Shown one piece after another: positions 16,790 through 24,937 of a stretch of DNA of 64,000 bases. Position 1 is the first letter of the stretch, and every line of letters begins with the position of its first letter. Position numbers and translations under genes: made by a program. The stretch comes from an uncultured Acidobacteriia bacterium (GTDB taxonomy: Bacteria > Acidobacteriota > Terriglobia > Bryobacterales > Bryobacteraceae): NCBI GenBank assembly GCA_903851195.1, contig CAINNJ010000001.1:86106-150105 (forward strand). Reading direction: 5' to 3'. Under the pieces are notes generated by a model, which was given only the letters and a program-made list of their open reading frames with translations, did no database searches and was not told where the DNA came from.

Positions 16790-17679
16790 TTCGCGAGTGG
16801 AAACTGCAGGACAAACGTGCTGCCGCGGCCCGGCCCGGCGCTCTCCGCCCAGGCCCGCCCGCCGTGTCGTCGCGCCACCGAGCGCACGATAAACAGACCC
16901 AGCCCCGTGCCCTTCACGCGCGTCGCCAGCGGGCCGCTCATGCGATAAAACCGCTTGAAGATGCGCTTCAGTTCGGGCTCCGGAATGCCCGGGCCATTAT
17001 CGGTAACGCGCACCGAAGCATACTTGCCGTCCGCCATTCCCGTCTCCACCACCACTCTCGCATTGCTGCCCGAATACTTGATCGCATTATCCAGCAGGTT
17101 GGAAACGGCGGCGCGGACTTCGTCGAGATCCCCCAGAATCTGCAGCTTTTCGAGCGGCTGGTACCGGATCGCTTCATTCGGGATGTTGTGCAGCACGCGG
17201 GCGCGCAGCACGCTCTCGGAAACGATATCGGGCAGATTCACCGGCGAGATGTTAGGAGGCCTGGTGTTGGCCCCGATGCGGCCGGTGCGCAGAATTTGCT
17301 CAATGGTGGAGAGCAGGCGGTCGCTGTCCTGCAGAATGATGCGATAAAACTCTTTCCGTTTCGCCTCGTCGACAGCCCGCGTCTGCAGCGTTTCCGCGTA
17401 CAGGCGAATGGAAGCGATAGGCGTCTTCAGCTCATGCGTAACCGCGTTGATGAATGCGTCATGCTGCTCGTTCCGGCGGATTTCCCGCACCAGAAAGATG
17501 GTATTGAGCGCCACGCCGGCGATGATCACGGCCAGCAGGACAATGCCGAAAAAGAGCCGGATCCCGTCGCGCCAGTTGAGCACGACGCCCCCCAGATAAA
17601 GCAGGAGTGCCACCAGAATCATGCCCGCGCCGAGCGCGATGAAGAACGCGATCGACTTCTTGCGGCCGCTTCCGATCAT
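16786..17679 (-). CDS. Membrane sensor histidine kinase
   Basis: A 297-residue kinase. Two N-terminal hydrophobic segments lie in roughly residues 10-65 with almost no loop between them, so there is no sizeable extracellular sensor domain. Next come the H-box AVTHELKTPIASIRLYAETL, the N-box LLDNAIKYSGSNAR, the G1 box VTDNGPGIP and the G2 box KGTGLGLFIVRSVARRHGG. Lack of a periplasmic domain is typical of kinases that sense the membrane or an inner-membrane partner. It follows the desaturase by 9 bases and overlaps the response regulator by 4. Confidence 0.93.
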   Translation of the reverse strand: MIGSGRKKSIAFFIALGAGMILVALLLYLGGVVLNWRDGIRLFFGIVLLAVIIAGVALNTIFLVREIRRNEQHDAFINAVTHELKTPIASIRLYAETLQTRAVDEAKRKEFYRIILQDSDRLLSTIEQILRTGRIGANTRPPNISPVNLPDIVSESVLRARVLHNIPNEAIRYQPLEKLQILGDLDEVRAAVSNLLDNAIKYSGSNARVVVETGMADGKYASVRVTDNGPGIPEPELKRIFKRFYRMSGPLATRVKGTGLGLFIVRSVARRHGGRAWAESAGPGRGSTFVLQFPLAK

Positions 17680-17688
17680 GCTTTCAGA

Positions 17689-18561
17689 TTACGCCGCTTC
17701 CCGCTCCGTCAGACGGTTCGGCAGCTTCGCTTCCTTGATATTGGAAGCCAGCCCCACGGCCTTCATCACGTTCAGCAGCATCCAGGACGGATCGATTTCA
17801 TACCAGGCTAAACCGTGCCGTGCCGAGGTGGGATGGGCGTGGTGATTGTTATGCCAGCCTTCGCCGAACGAGAACAGCGCCACCCACCAGGTGTTGCGCG
17901 ATTCGTCGCGGGTTTCGAAGTTCCGGTAGCCCCACATATGCGCCGCGGAATTGACCAGCCAGGTGGCGTGAAGACCCACCGTAACGCGCAGAAAGATGCC
18001 CCAGAAGAACAGCGGCGCGCCCCCGATTGCGTAGAGGATAGCGGCCAGCACAATGATCGGCACCCAGTGGTAATTGTTCAGCCAGACGTAAAACCGGTGC
18101 TTGGCCAGGTCCGGAGCGTAGCGCGACATCAGGCGGGTGTTGTTGTGATTCACCTCGCCGAAAAGCAGCCAGCCGACATGCGACCAGAAGGCGCCGTCAT
18201 TGGGGGAGTGGGGATCGCCGGGCTGATCGGATTTCTGATGATGAATCCGGTGCGTCGCCACCCAGAAGATGGGCCCGCCTTCCAGATTCAACGTGCCGCA
18301 GACGGCAAACAGGTACTCCACCCAAAGCGCCGTCTTATACGAACGGTGTGTATGAAGGCGGTGATAGCCCAGGCTGATGCCGAGACAGATCGTGACGCAG
18401 TAAAGAAACGCGGTGGCGAAAAACACCGGCCAACTGAACATGAAGAGCGCGGCGACGGCGCCCACATGAAACAGCACAATCACGGAGAGAGTTGACCAAT
18501 TGAGGTTTTGCCGCGCGGGAAGTATCATTTCCACGGGTCGAGGGCCTGACGACTGAAGCAT
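17689..18561 (-). CDS. Acyl-CoA/acyl-lipid delta-9-type fatty acid desaturase
   Basis: A 290-residue desaturase with membrane segments and the three histidine boxes of the stearoyl-CoA (OLE1/Des) class: GYHRLHTH, WVATHRIHHQKSDQ and GEGWHNNHHAHP. It would insert a cis double bond into a saturated acyl chain to adjust membrane fluidity. It is a different subfamily from the desaturase at 2635-3681. The start may be ATG 18561 or ATG 18528 (MILPARQNLNW), since the first 11 residues look unconserved. It is the first gene of an apparent desaturase-kinase-regulator operon. Confidence 0.92.
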   Translation of the reverse strand: MLQSSGPRPVEMILPARQNLNWSTLSVIVLFHVGAVAALFMFSWPVFFATAFLYCVTICLGISLGYHRLHTHRSYKTALWVEYLFAVCGTLNLEGGPIFWVATHRIHHQKSDQPGDPHSPNDGAFWSHVGWLLFGEVNHNNTRLMSRYAPDLAKHRFYVWLNNYHWVPIIVLAAILYAIGGAPLFFWGIFLRVTVGLHATWLVNSAAHMWGYRNFETRDESRNTWWVALFSFGEGWHNNHHAHPTSARHGLAWYEIDPSWMLLNVMKAVGLASNIKEAKLPNRLTEREAA

Positions 18562-18671
18562 CCAGTTCCAGGCTAACAGGGTTGCGCCGCGCCGTTTGTA
18601 AGACTTCTGTCGCGTGCGCCGCGAGCGTGCTGGACGGGTGCGTCCCGAGCCTCCTCAATATACTGAGGATC

Positions 18672-19487
18672 GTGCGCGTCTTCCTTCTGCTCGCCTGGTT
18701 CCTGCCGTCGCTCGCCGCGGCCGACGATTTCCGCTTCGTGCTCCTGGGCGATCGCACCGGCGAAGCGCAGCCGGGCATTTATGAACAGGTCTGGAAGAAC
18801 CTCGCGAGCGAAAAGCCGGCGTTTGTTGTGTCGCCAGGCGATACCATTCAGGGGCTCAACGATGCCACGGCCGCCGAGGAGTGGCGGCAGGTCCGGACCG
18901 TGCTGTCGTTGTATACCGCCATCCCCCTCTATCTCACGCCCGGCAATCACGACGTCTGGTCGGAGTCTTCGGAACTGCTTTTCGCGAAGAACGCCGGACA
19001 TCCCGTGCACTATAGCTTCGATAGCGGCCCGGTGCACGTGACGGTGCTCGACAACAGCCGGGGCGATTCCCTGTCGCCCGACGAAATGGCTTTTCTGGAG
19101 CGGGATCTGCAGGCGCATGCGGACCGCCCCGTGAAGTTTATCGTGTCGCACCGCCCGTCCTGGCTGTTTCCGGTTCTGCTGCGGAGCCCCGATTTTCCCT
19201 TGCATCAACTGGCGAAGAAGTACGGCGTGCAGTACGTCATTGCCGGGCATGTGCACCAACTGCTGCACTTCAGTCTGGAGGGCGTCGAGTACGTTTCGCT
19301 GCCGAGCGCCGGGGGACACCTGCGCAGCACCGGGAAATACGAGGATGGCTGGTTCTTCGGTTTCACGGTGGCCGAGGTCCGGAAGCAGGAAGCCGGATTC
19401 GCCATCGAATTGAAGCTCCATCCGCTCGGGGGAGTGGTCACGAATCTGAGCCAGTGGGGGTCCGCCGGTTTGCTCGGGAAGCCCTGA
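18672..19487 (+). CDS. Secreted calcineurin-like metallophosphoesterase
   Basis: About 271 residues from the preferred GTG at 18672, which gives a clean signal peptide (VRVFLLLAWFLPSLAAADD). An in-frame TTG at 18582 would add 30 unlikely residues. Metal-binding motifs run in order: LLGDRTGE (a variant of the usual GDxH), SPGDTI, GNHD, IVSHRP and AGHVHQ. The family hydrolyses phosphomonoesters or diesters with two metal ions; this one is probably periplasmic. The Arg in place of His in the first motif occurs in some family members and leaves activity open. It ends against a strong shared terminator. Confidence 0.88.
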   Translation: MRVFLLLAWFLPSLAAADDFRFVLLGDRTGEAQPGIYEQVWKNLASEKPAFVVSPGDTIQGLNDATAAEEWRQVRTVLSLYTAIPLYLTPGNHDVWSESSELLFAKNAGHPVHYSFDSGPVHVTVLDNSRGDSLSPDEMAFLERDLQAHADRPVKFIVSHRPSWLFPVLLRSPDFPLHQLAKKYGVQYVIAGHVHQLLHFSLEGVEYVSLPSAGGHLRSTGKYEDGWFFGFTVAEVRKQEAGFAIELKLHPLGGVVTNLSQWGSAGLLGKP

Positions 19488-19493
19488 AAAAGG

Positions 19494-19526
19494 CAACGGC
19501 GCCAGCCCTTTCGGGCGGCGCCGTTG
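19494..19526. terminator. Bidirectional hairpin terminator
   Basis: A 10-base perfect outer stem (CAACGGCGCC with GGCGCCGTTG), a one-base bulge and a 4-base inner stem (GCCC with GGGC) close a tiny loop. Five A residues lie on the left, serving as a U run for the minus strand, and a pyrimidine-rich stretch lies on the right. It sits between the convergent stops of the phosphoesterase and the second TonB receptor and can serve both. Confidence 0.85.
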
Positions 19527-19552
19527 GTCTGCTTTCCGGATTTACAGCGAAA

Positions 19553-22500
19553 TCAGAAGGAAAGCCGGAGCGTGCCTTCGATTCTGCGGTTACCCGCGGC
19601 AGTACCGCCGCCGCCGAAGGGACCGCCACCGCCGCCGCCCGCAATGTTGGTGGACTGTCCGAAGAACGTGGACGTCAGATTCCCGGTCGGTTGACCGAGG
19701 TTGACGTGGTTCAGCGCGTTGCGCGCGTTCACCGAGAGGGTCATGCTGTACTTCTTCCCGCTCGCGCCGCCGCCGCCCATGCCGCCACGGCCGCCACCAC
19801 CGCCGCCGAAGCCGCCGCCGCCCATACCGCCGCGGCCACCGCCACCCGCCATGCCACCCCCGCCACGCGGGGCACCGCCGCCCATACCGCCGCGACCGCC
19901 GCCGTCGGGACCACCAGGACCGCCGCCGCCATCCATGCCGGGAGGCAGGCCATTGGGAGACGCTTTTTCACCCCATCCCCACGTCCGGCTCAGGCGGATG
20001 TTGACCGTGAAATTTCCCGGGCCTTCGCCGTAGTTCACCGGAATCAGCGCGGCGCCCGGGGCCGGGTTCAGATCGAACGTGCCGAATTTGGTCACGCGCA
20101 CCTGCGAAGCAGGCGTGCTGGCGGTCGCCAGCGCGGGCCGCGCGTTGAAGATGCCGTCGCCGTTGTACTGACCGCCGGTCGTGATGTTGAACGGGGAACC
20201 CGACGACATGGTCACGAACGGCGCGGCGCTGATGGCGTACGGCAACTGCACGCTGCCGCCCACGAAACCGCGGTGCCGCGTGTCGAACTGAGCGCGTCCG
20301 TAGTCCAGCGCGGTATTGTACTGGTCCATCGGCAGGCCGTTCGCATTGCTGTGGGCGAAGCCAAGCGCGTAATATCCCTGCAGACTGAACCGGCGGTTGA
20401 ATCGCGTGTTCATGTTGACGATCGCCTGCGTCTGTTTATAAACGCCGGTCGTTTCGTACTGGTAAATCGGGCCGAGCGTGGGGAACGGCAGGACGCCTTT
20501 CGGCGTGGCCGCGGTTCCATACGTTCCCGGCAAAGGCGCGTTGACGTCACGTTGCCGCAGGGCGTGGACGCCGCGGGAGTTGACGAAATTGACGGAGAGC
20601 GAGGTCCGCTTCGGCAGCGCGCGTTCCACGCTGATCGCCGCCTGCATCATCGCGGGCGCCTGCACCGTCGGGTCGATCCGGTACAGGTTCTGCTGCAGCA
20701 GTCCCCCGGCAAGCGAGGACGGCGGCGGCACGTTCGGATAGTAGTTCAGAGGGAAATTGGTGGACGTGAGCTGGTAGTTCAGCTGCGAAACACCGTTGAA
20801 CCGAAGCGCCTGCAGGACGTTGTTTTCCGCGAACCGGTCATAGAAGATTCCCCAGCCGGTGCGGATAACGGTCTTCGATGTCTGGCCCTTTTTGGCACCG
20901 GGCGCCCAGGCAAGAGCGATGCGGGGAGCGATGTCGTGGTGATCGCTGATGTTGTTCTGCGTTTCCCAGCGGAGGCCCGTGCTGATCGTCAGGTTCGGAC
21001 GGAATCTCCAGTCGTCCTGCACGAAAAGGCCCAGATCGAACTGTCCCACGGTTTGCAGCGGTGTTCCGGCGCTCTGCGTGAACTGCGTGGGTCCGCAGCC
21101 CTGCGCGATCACGTCCGCGATCGGCACGCCGCGGGAAAGGAGAATCTGCGTCTGTTTATAAAGATCGAGCGAGGTCGGGTTGGCAACGCCGGCGAGGCAC
21201 TGCGGGACCGGCTTGCCGGGTGTTTGGTTGTAGCTGAACAGGTAGGACCCGTTGAAATTCGAGGTCGAGTAGCTGTCGAGGTCGGTTTGACGGGCGCGGA
21301 GACCTGCCTTGATGGCATGGGTGCCCTGCGACATCGTCACCACTTCCTGCAGTTCGTAGCCTTTGTTAATCGAGTAATTCGAGATAAACGCGGATCCGCC
21401 CGAATTGAACGATCCCGAAACATCGAGGCCCGGAATGTTCGGATTGCCGAGGCCGGACTGATTCGAATGGGTGTCCCGGAACTGGAAACGGGTTTCGACG
21501 ACGGCTTTCGTGCCGACGATCATCGTCTCGGTGATCTGCACCTGATTCGACTTGTTCGTGCCTTTGGTGGCCTGAGTCGGCAGGGCGAAAGCGCCCACGC
21601 CCGAAACGCTCGAGGAATCCGAATGCTCGTACCGCATGACCAGCGTGTTGGTGCCGTTGATCTGGTAATCGATGCGGGGATTGATGCGCCAGACGCGGTT
21701 CGGCGTCGGGTAGGCACTGACATACGGAACGGCGTTGAAACTGCTGTCGAGTACCGTCGCGTTGATCAGGTTGTTTTCGTTGATCTGGCGCTTGTTGGCA
21801 TCGAGGAAGAACGACATCTTCTTGCTCAGCAGCGGTCCTCCGATGTTGAAGGAGAACATTTTGGTGCTGTAACCAGGAGGATCCGTGGTCAGAAACGGGT
21901 TCCGGGTATCCAGAACGCGATCGCCGTAGTTAAAGAACGCGCTGCCGTGGAAGGCGTCCGTGCCCGGCTTGGTCAGAATCTCGATGCGTCCGAAACCCGG
22001 GCGATCGAATTCCGACGAGAACGGATTGGAGTTGATGCGGATCTCACGAATGGAGCTTTTGGGTGGCAACTGACCGCCGCTGAAGCCGTCGACGAAAAAC
22101 TGCGCGCCGTTCGGACCGGCCGAGGGACCGGCCAGAGCCTGCAGATCGGCCTGGAGATCGTCGGGATCGTCGGGCAGCTGTTCGAGATCTTCATTCTTCA
22201 GAACCAGCGCGCCCACGTTCTGGGAAGGATCGGTATTCACCTGTCCGGCGGCCTGATCGCTGACCTGAACTTCCTGCGCCTCGGCGGCAATCTGCAGCGC
22301 GATGTCGAGCGCCGTGACCTGGCCCGCCGAAACGTTCAGATTGTTCTGATTGAAAGTAACAAAACCTTTGGCGTCCGCCCGCACTACATAGGTGCCAGGA
22401 GGAACGGTGACCGTGAACTTTCCCGAGCCGTCCGACTTCACGCTGCGGCTGGTGCCGTTGCCGGTAATCTGAATCGTGGCGCCCGGGATCAGCGCGGCGG

Positions 22501-22624
22501 AGGGATCGGTGACTGTGCCGCGGACGGTGCCCGCGTTTTGCGCACTGACGTGCTGGGTGGCCGACACCAGAAGAACCAACAGTGCGGCAAGTGGACCTGC
22601 GGACCTCGTAAACCTTATTTGCAT
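19553..22624 (-). CDS. Oar-like TonB-dependent receptor with glycine-rich insert
   Basis: A 1023-residue outer membrane protein. The ATG at 22624 gives a good signal peptide (RSAGPLAALLVLLVSATQHV); an open extension to 22873 is not used. It has an N-terminal carboxypeptidase-regulatory-like domain (GTVRGTVTDPSAALIPGATI), a plug (FFVDGFSGGQLPPKSSIREI) and a beta-barrel ending in Phe (GTLRLSF). It is a paralogue of the receptor at 6974-9733. Near the C-terminus (about 19760-19940) it holds a run of roughly 60 residues made almost only of Gly, Met, Arg, Ala and Pro, absent from the other copy. That run is probably a flexible extracellular loop. Substrate unknown. Confidence 0.92.
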   Translation of the reverse strand: MQIRFTRSAGPLAALLVLLVSATQHVSAQNAGTVRGTVTDPSAALIPGATIQITGNGTSRSVKSDGSGKFTVTVPPGTYVVRADAKGFVTFNQNNLNVSAGQVTALDIALQIAAEAQEVQVSDQAAGQVNTDPSQNVGALVLKNEDLEQLPDDPDDLQADLQALAGPSAGPNGAQFFVDGFSGGQLPPKSSIREIRINSNPFSSEFDRPGFGRIEILTKPGTDAFHGSAFFNYGDRVLDTRNPFLTTDPPGYSTKMFSFNIGGPLLSKKMSFFLDANKRQINENNLINATVLDSSFNAVPYVSAYPTPNRVWRINPRIDYQINGTNTLVMRYEHSDSSSVSGVGAFALPTQATKGTNKSNQVQITETMIVGTKAVVETRFQFRDTHSNQSGLGNPNIPGLDVSGSFNSGGSAFISNYSINKGYELQEVVTMSQGTHAIKAGLRARQTDLDSYSTSNFNGSYLFSYNQTPGKPVPQCLAGVANPTSLDLYKQTQILLSRGVPIADVIAQGCGPTQFTQSAGTPLQTVGQFDLGLFVQDDWRFRPNLTISTGLRWETQNNISDHHDIAPRIALAWAPGAKKGQTSKTVIRTGWGIFYDRFAENNVLQALRFNGVSQLNYQLTSTNFPLNYYPNVPPPSSLAGGLLQQNLYRIDPTVQAPAMMQAAISVERALPKRTSLSVNFVNSRGVHALRQRDVNAPLPGTYGTAATPKGVLPFPTLGPIYQYETTGVYKQTQAIVNMNTRFNRRFSLQGYYALGFAHSNANGLPMDQYNTALDYGRAQFDTRHRGFVGGSVQLPYAISAAPFVTMSSGSPFNITTGGQYNGDGIFNARPALATASTPASQVRVTKFGTFDLNPAPGAALIPVNYGEGPGNFTVNIRLSRTWGWGEKASPNGLPPGMDGGGGPGGPDGGGRGGMGGGAPRGGGGMAGGGGRGGMGGGGFGGGGGGRGGMGGGGASGKKYSMTLSVNARNALNHVNLGQPTGNLTSTFFGQSTNIAGGGGGGPFGGGGTAAGNRRIEGTLRLSF

Positions 22625-22862
22625 AGACCTTTTTGTTCCGTCTTCGAAATGACGACCCGGAAATTCGATTGTTACTGATTTCGACAAACGTAGAACGTGA
22701 TTATGTGTAAAGACCCCGCAATCCGCGCGCGTTGTCTTTGTCACAAAGCGCCTCCCCCGCGCTTTGCTCGGCTCGCCGATTCGCTGAAACGGTGCCCGGC
22801 AGGCCTTCACTAACAGGTGTGCCGCCGCCGTTCTGTTTGAGGCTCCGCGACACCCAGGTAAG

Positions 22863-23132
22863 ATGCCAACCATTTTAAAAGAGATTTACCGGATCCAAAA
22901 GCAATTAAGCGGCCTTGATGCGCAGGAGTGCCTCCTGTTGAAGATGTGCGCCAATCTGCTCGAGGGCTATCATCGCGTGAAAACCCCGTTGAACAGGCTG
23001 ACCGACGAAGAGTACTTCGCCGTCCCGCAAAAGTGGGAACTGGTCGATGGGATGCTGCGGGATTATGACTCCCCGGGGCAGACCGCGCCGAACCGCCGCT
23101 CGGGCGTGGCGGCCGGGACGGAAGCCGCCTGA
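22863..23132 (+). CDS. Small hypothetical protein
   Basis: An 89-residue protein, MPTILKEIYRIQKQLSGLD at its start, with a helical first half that includes Cys residues near the middle (QECLLLKMCANLL). A charged second half and a disordered Pro/Arg/Gly tail follow. It has amino-acid-like composition and its own terminator downstream, so I think it is real. No family is recognised. It is divergent from the TonB receptor across a 238-base gap that must hold both promoters. Confidence 0.55.
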   Translation: MPTILKEIYRIQKQLSGLDAQECLLLKMCANLLEGYHRVKTPLNRLTDEEYFAVPQKWELVDGMLRDYDSPGQTAPNRRSGVAAGTEAA

Positions 23133-23148
23133 GCGGTGCCGTTCTCAT

Positions 23149-23198
23149 CCGGCGAACCCGGATCTCTCAGGAAAACCCGGGAGATCCGGATTCGCCGG
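23149..23198. terminator. Long hairpin between convergent genes
   Basis: CCGGCGAA (23149-23156) pairs with TTCGCCGG (23191-23198), and CCGGATCTC (23158-23166) pairs with GAGATCCGG (23181-23189). Together they make a 17-pair stem with one mismatch and a 14-base loop. It lies between the stops of the small hypothetical gene and the flagellin gene. There is no strong U run directly after it, so it may act as a transcript-stabilising stem as well as a terminator. Confidence 0.75.
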
Positions 23199-23215
23199 TC
23201 GAACGGTTCGCGATT

Positions 23216-24730
23216 TTATCCGCGGAGGAGAGCCAGTACTGCCTGCGGCGCCGAATTGGCCTGGGCAAGGGCCGCGATCGAAGCCTGCTGCAACACCTGC
23301 GCTTTGGTCAGATTGGCGGCTTCCGAGGCCACGTCGGCATCCCGGATACCGGCCTGCGCGGCCGAGTAGTTGGTGATTTGCGACTGTGCCAGGTTGACGG
23401 CATAGTTCAGCTTGTTGACGCCGGCGCCCACTTTGCCCTGCACCAGTCCGAGATTGGTGACAGCCGTCTGCAAGGAGTTCAGGGCGGCGAGCGCGTTGCC
23501 CGAATTGGAGGCCGAACTGGAAGCGGCGGTCACAGCCTGCGCGCCCACCGCTCCGAAAACGCTGCCGGTGCCGCCGCCCGAACCGGCCGTGAAGGCCGTT
23601 TCATTGATGCTGAAACTGCTCGTGCTCTGCAGCGAGATATCCGTGCCATTGGCGGCCTTCACCGCCGTGATGCCGGAGTTCGCAAGCACGGTGTTCAGCG
23701 TGGTCAGCGTATTCGCGAGGGTATCGGCGTTCGCCGAGTTCAGGGCGACGTTATACGACCCACCCGCGTTCTGGACCGTGAAGTTTTCCGTCGCCGCGGT
23801 GCCGCCGCCCGCGGCGAAGGCCGCGAAGGTGCCGCTGGTGATGTTGTAATTGGCGCTGTTTACCGCCGTGCCCGTGCCGGTGGTGATGCCGTTGCCGCCG
23901 GAAGCGGCCGCCGCGCTGACCGTGAAGGCCGTCGCGCCGCCGAACTGCAGCGTCCCCGCGCTGCCGATCGAAGCCGTGATGCCGTAAGCCTGCAGGGAAT
24001 CGTTCAGATTCGAAATCACCTGCGTCCCGCTCAGACCGTTGCTGCCCCCGCTCAGCGTGACGGTGACGTCCTGATTTCCCGTGCCGGTATTCAGATGGAA
24101 CGTGAATGCCTGCGTGTTGCTGCCGGCCAGAAAAGCGGTCGCCGAGTTGTCCAGCCGGACCGAGTTGCCGCTGACGCTCGTGCCGCCGCCCGCGATACTC
24201 GTCGTGGCAATGCCCAGCGCCGTGGAATCGATCGCGTTGTTTGCCCCGCTCAGGTCCACCGAAACCTGCGCGTTGGCCGCATTGCTGCCGCCGCCGACAT
24301 AAGTGACCAGATTCGTGTTGTAAACCCCGCCGGTGTTCAGCTTGACGTTGGCCGCCTGGCGGTTAATTTCGGTCAGCAGCCCCTGGTATTCCGTGTTCAG
24401 CGTGCCGCGGTCGCCGGAGAAGGTGGCGGAAGCGGATTCCGTGGCCAGGGTGCGCAGACGGTCGAGAATATTCGACACATTGTTCAGTCCGCCATCGACA
24501 ATCTGCAGCGCCGCCACGCCGTTGTTGGCGTTCAGAACGCCCTGCGTCAGTTCCGCCGTGTCGCCCCGGTACTTATTGGCGACGGCAAGACCGGCGGCAT
24601 CGTCCGCCGAAGAATTAATACGATACCCGGACGAGAGCTTCTGGATGGTGGTGCTCTGGAAGGCGCCGTTGGCCCGGATATTGTTTTGCGCAACCAGCGA
24701 AGCAACGTTGGTTTGAATGGATAACGACAT
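23216..24730 (-). CDS. fliC: Flagellin
   Basis: A 504-residue filament protein. ATG 24730 (MSLSIQTNVASLVAQNNIRA) is preceded by AAAGGA; the open frame further upstream is the leader. Conserved D0/D1 helices form the N-terminus (about residues 1-140, with KLSSGYRINSSADDAAGLAV) and the C-terminus (ANLTKAQVLQQASIAALAQA and LLRG end). Between them lies a variable Gly/Ser/Thr/Ala-rich D2/D3 region of about 270 residues, exposed on the filament surface. No other flagellar gene is in the window, so the filament subunit is encoded apart from the basal body, with its own promoter. Confidence 0.95.
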   Translation of the reverse strand: MSLSIQTNVASLVAQNNIRANGAFQSTTIQKLSSGYRINSSADDAAGLAVANKYRGDTAELTQGVLNANNGVAALQIVDGGLNNVSNILDRLRTLATESASATFSGDRGTLNTEYQGLLTEINRQAANVKLNTGGVYNTNLVTYVGGGSNAANAQVSVDLSGANNAIDSTALGIATTSIAGGGTSVSGNSVRLDNSATAFLAGSNTQAFTFHLNTGTGNQDVTVTLSGGSNGLSGTQVISNLNDSLQAYGITASIGSAGTLQFGGATAFTVSAAAASGGNGITTGTGTAVNSANYNITSGTFAAFAAGGGTAATENFTVQNAGGSYNVALNSANADTLANTLTTLNTVLANSGITAVKAANGTDISLQSTSSFSINETAFTAGSGGGTGSVFGAVGAQAVTAASSSASNSGNALAALNSLQTAVTNLGLVQGKVGAGVNKLNYAVNLAQSQITNYSAAQAGIRDADVASEAANLTKAQVLQQASIAALAQANSAPQAVLALLRG

Positions 24731-24849
24731 GATTTTCGTCCTTTGCCCGCGCCGGATCCGGCGCGTGACTCCGTGGATACCTGCCCGGCGTCCTGCCAGG
24801 TGCCGGTTCTCGCGGTTCACCCGCGATACCCGCTGTACCGTCTGTGTAT

Positions 24850-24877
24850 TCATCGGCAGCGGGGAACCGGAACATTA
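24850..24877 (-). promoter_or_regulatory. Sigma-28 (FliA)-like promoter of the flagellin gene
   Basis: On the minus strand TAATGTTC (24877-24870) and GCCGATGA (24857-24850) stand 12 bases apart. The class 3 flagellar consensus is TAAAGTTT, 11 bases, GCCGATAA; here 5-6 of 8 and 7 of 8 positions fit. It lies about 120 bases upstream of the flagellin ATG, giving a fairly long leader. Found by eye, not tested. Confidence 0.55.
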
Positions 24878-24937
24878 GCCCCAACGGTCCGGCCCCGGAC
24901 GGGGGAAGACGGGAAATCCCGCCGGTTTGTATGAGTT

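Noticed and set aside
14762..16948. A 728-codon plus-strand frame running through the TPR half of the cytochrome and the response regulator
   Set aside because: Out of frame with the TPRs and antisense to the regulator; product is Arg/Gly/Pro-rich noise.
19454..22678. A 1074-codon open frame on the plus strand across the second TonB receptor
   Set aside because: It lies wholly antisense to a receptor with a signal peptide and clear domains. Its product is Arg/Val/Ala-rich without any domain, a normal result of high third-position GC.
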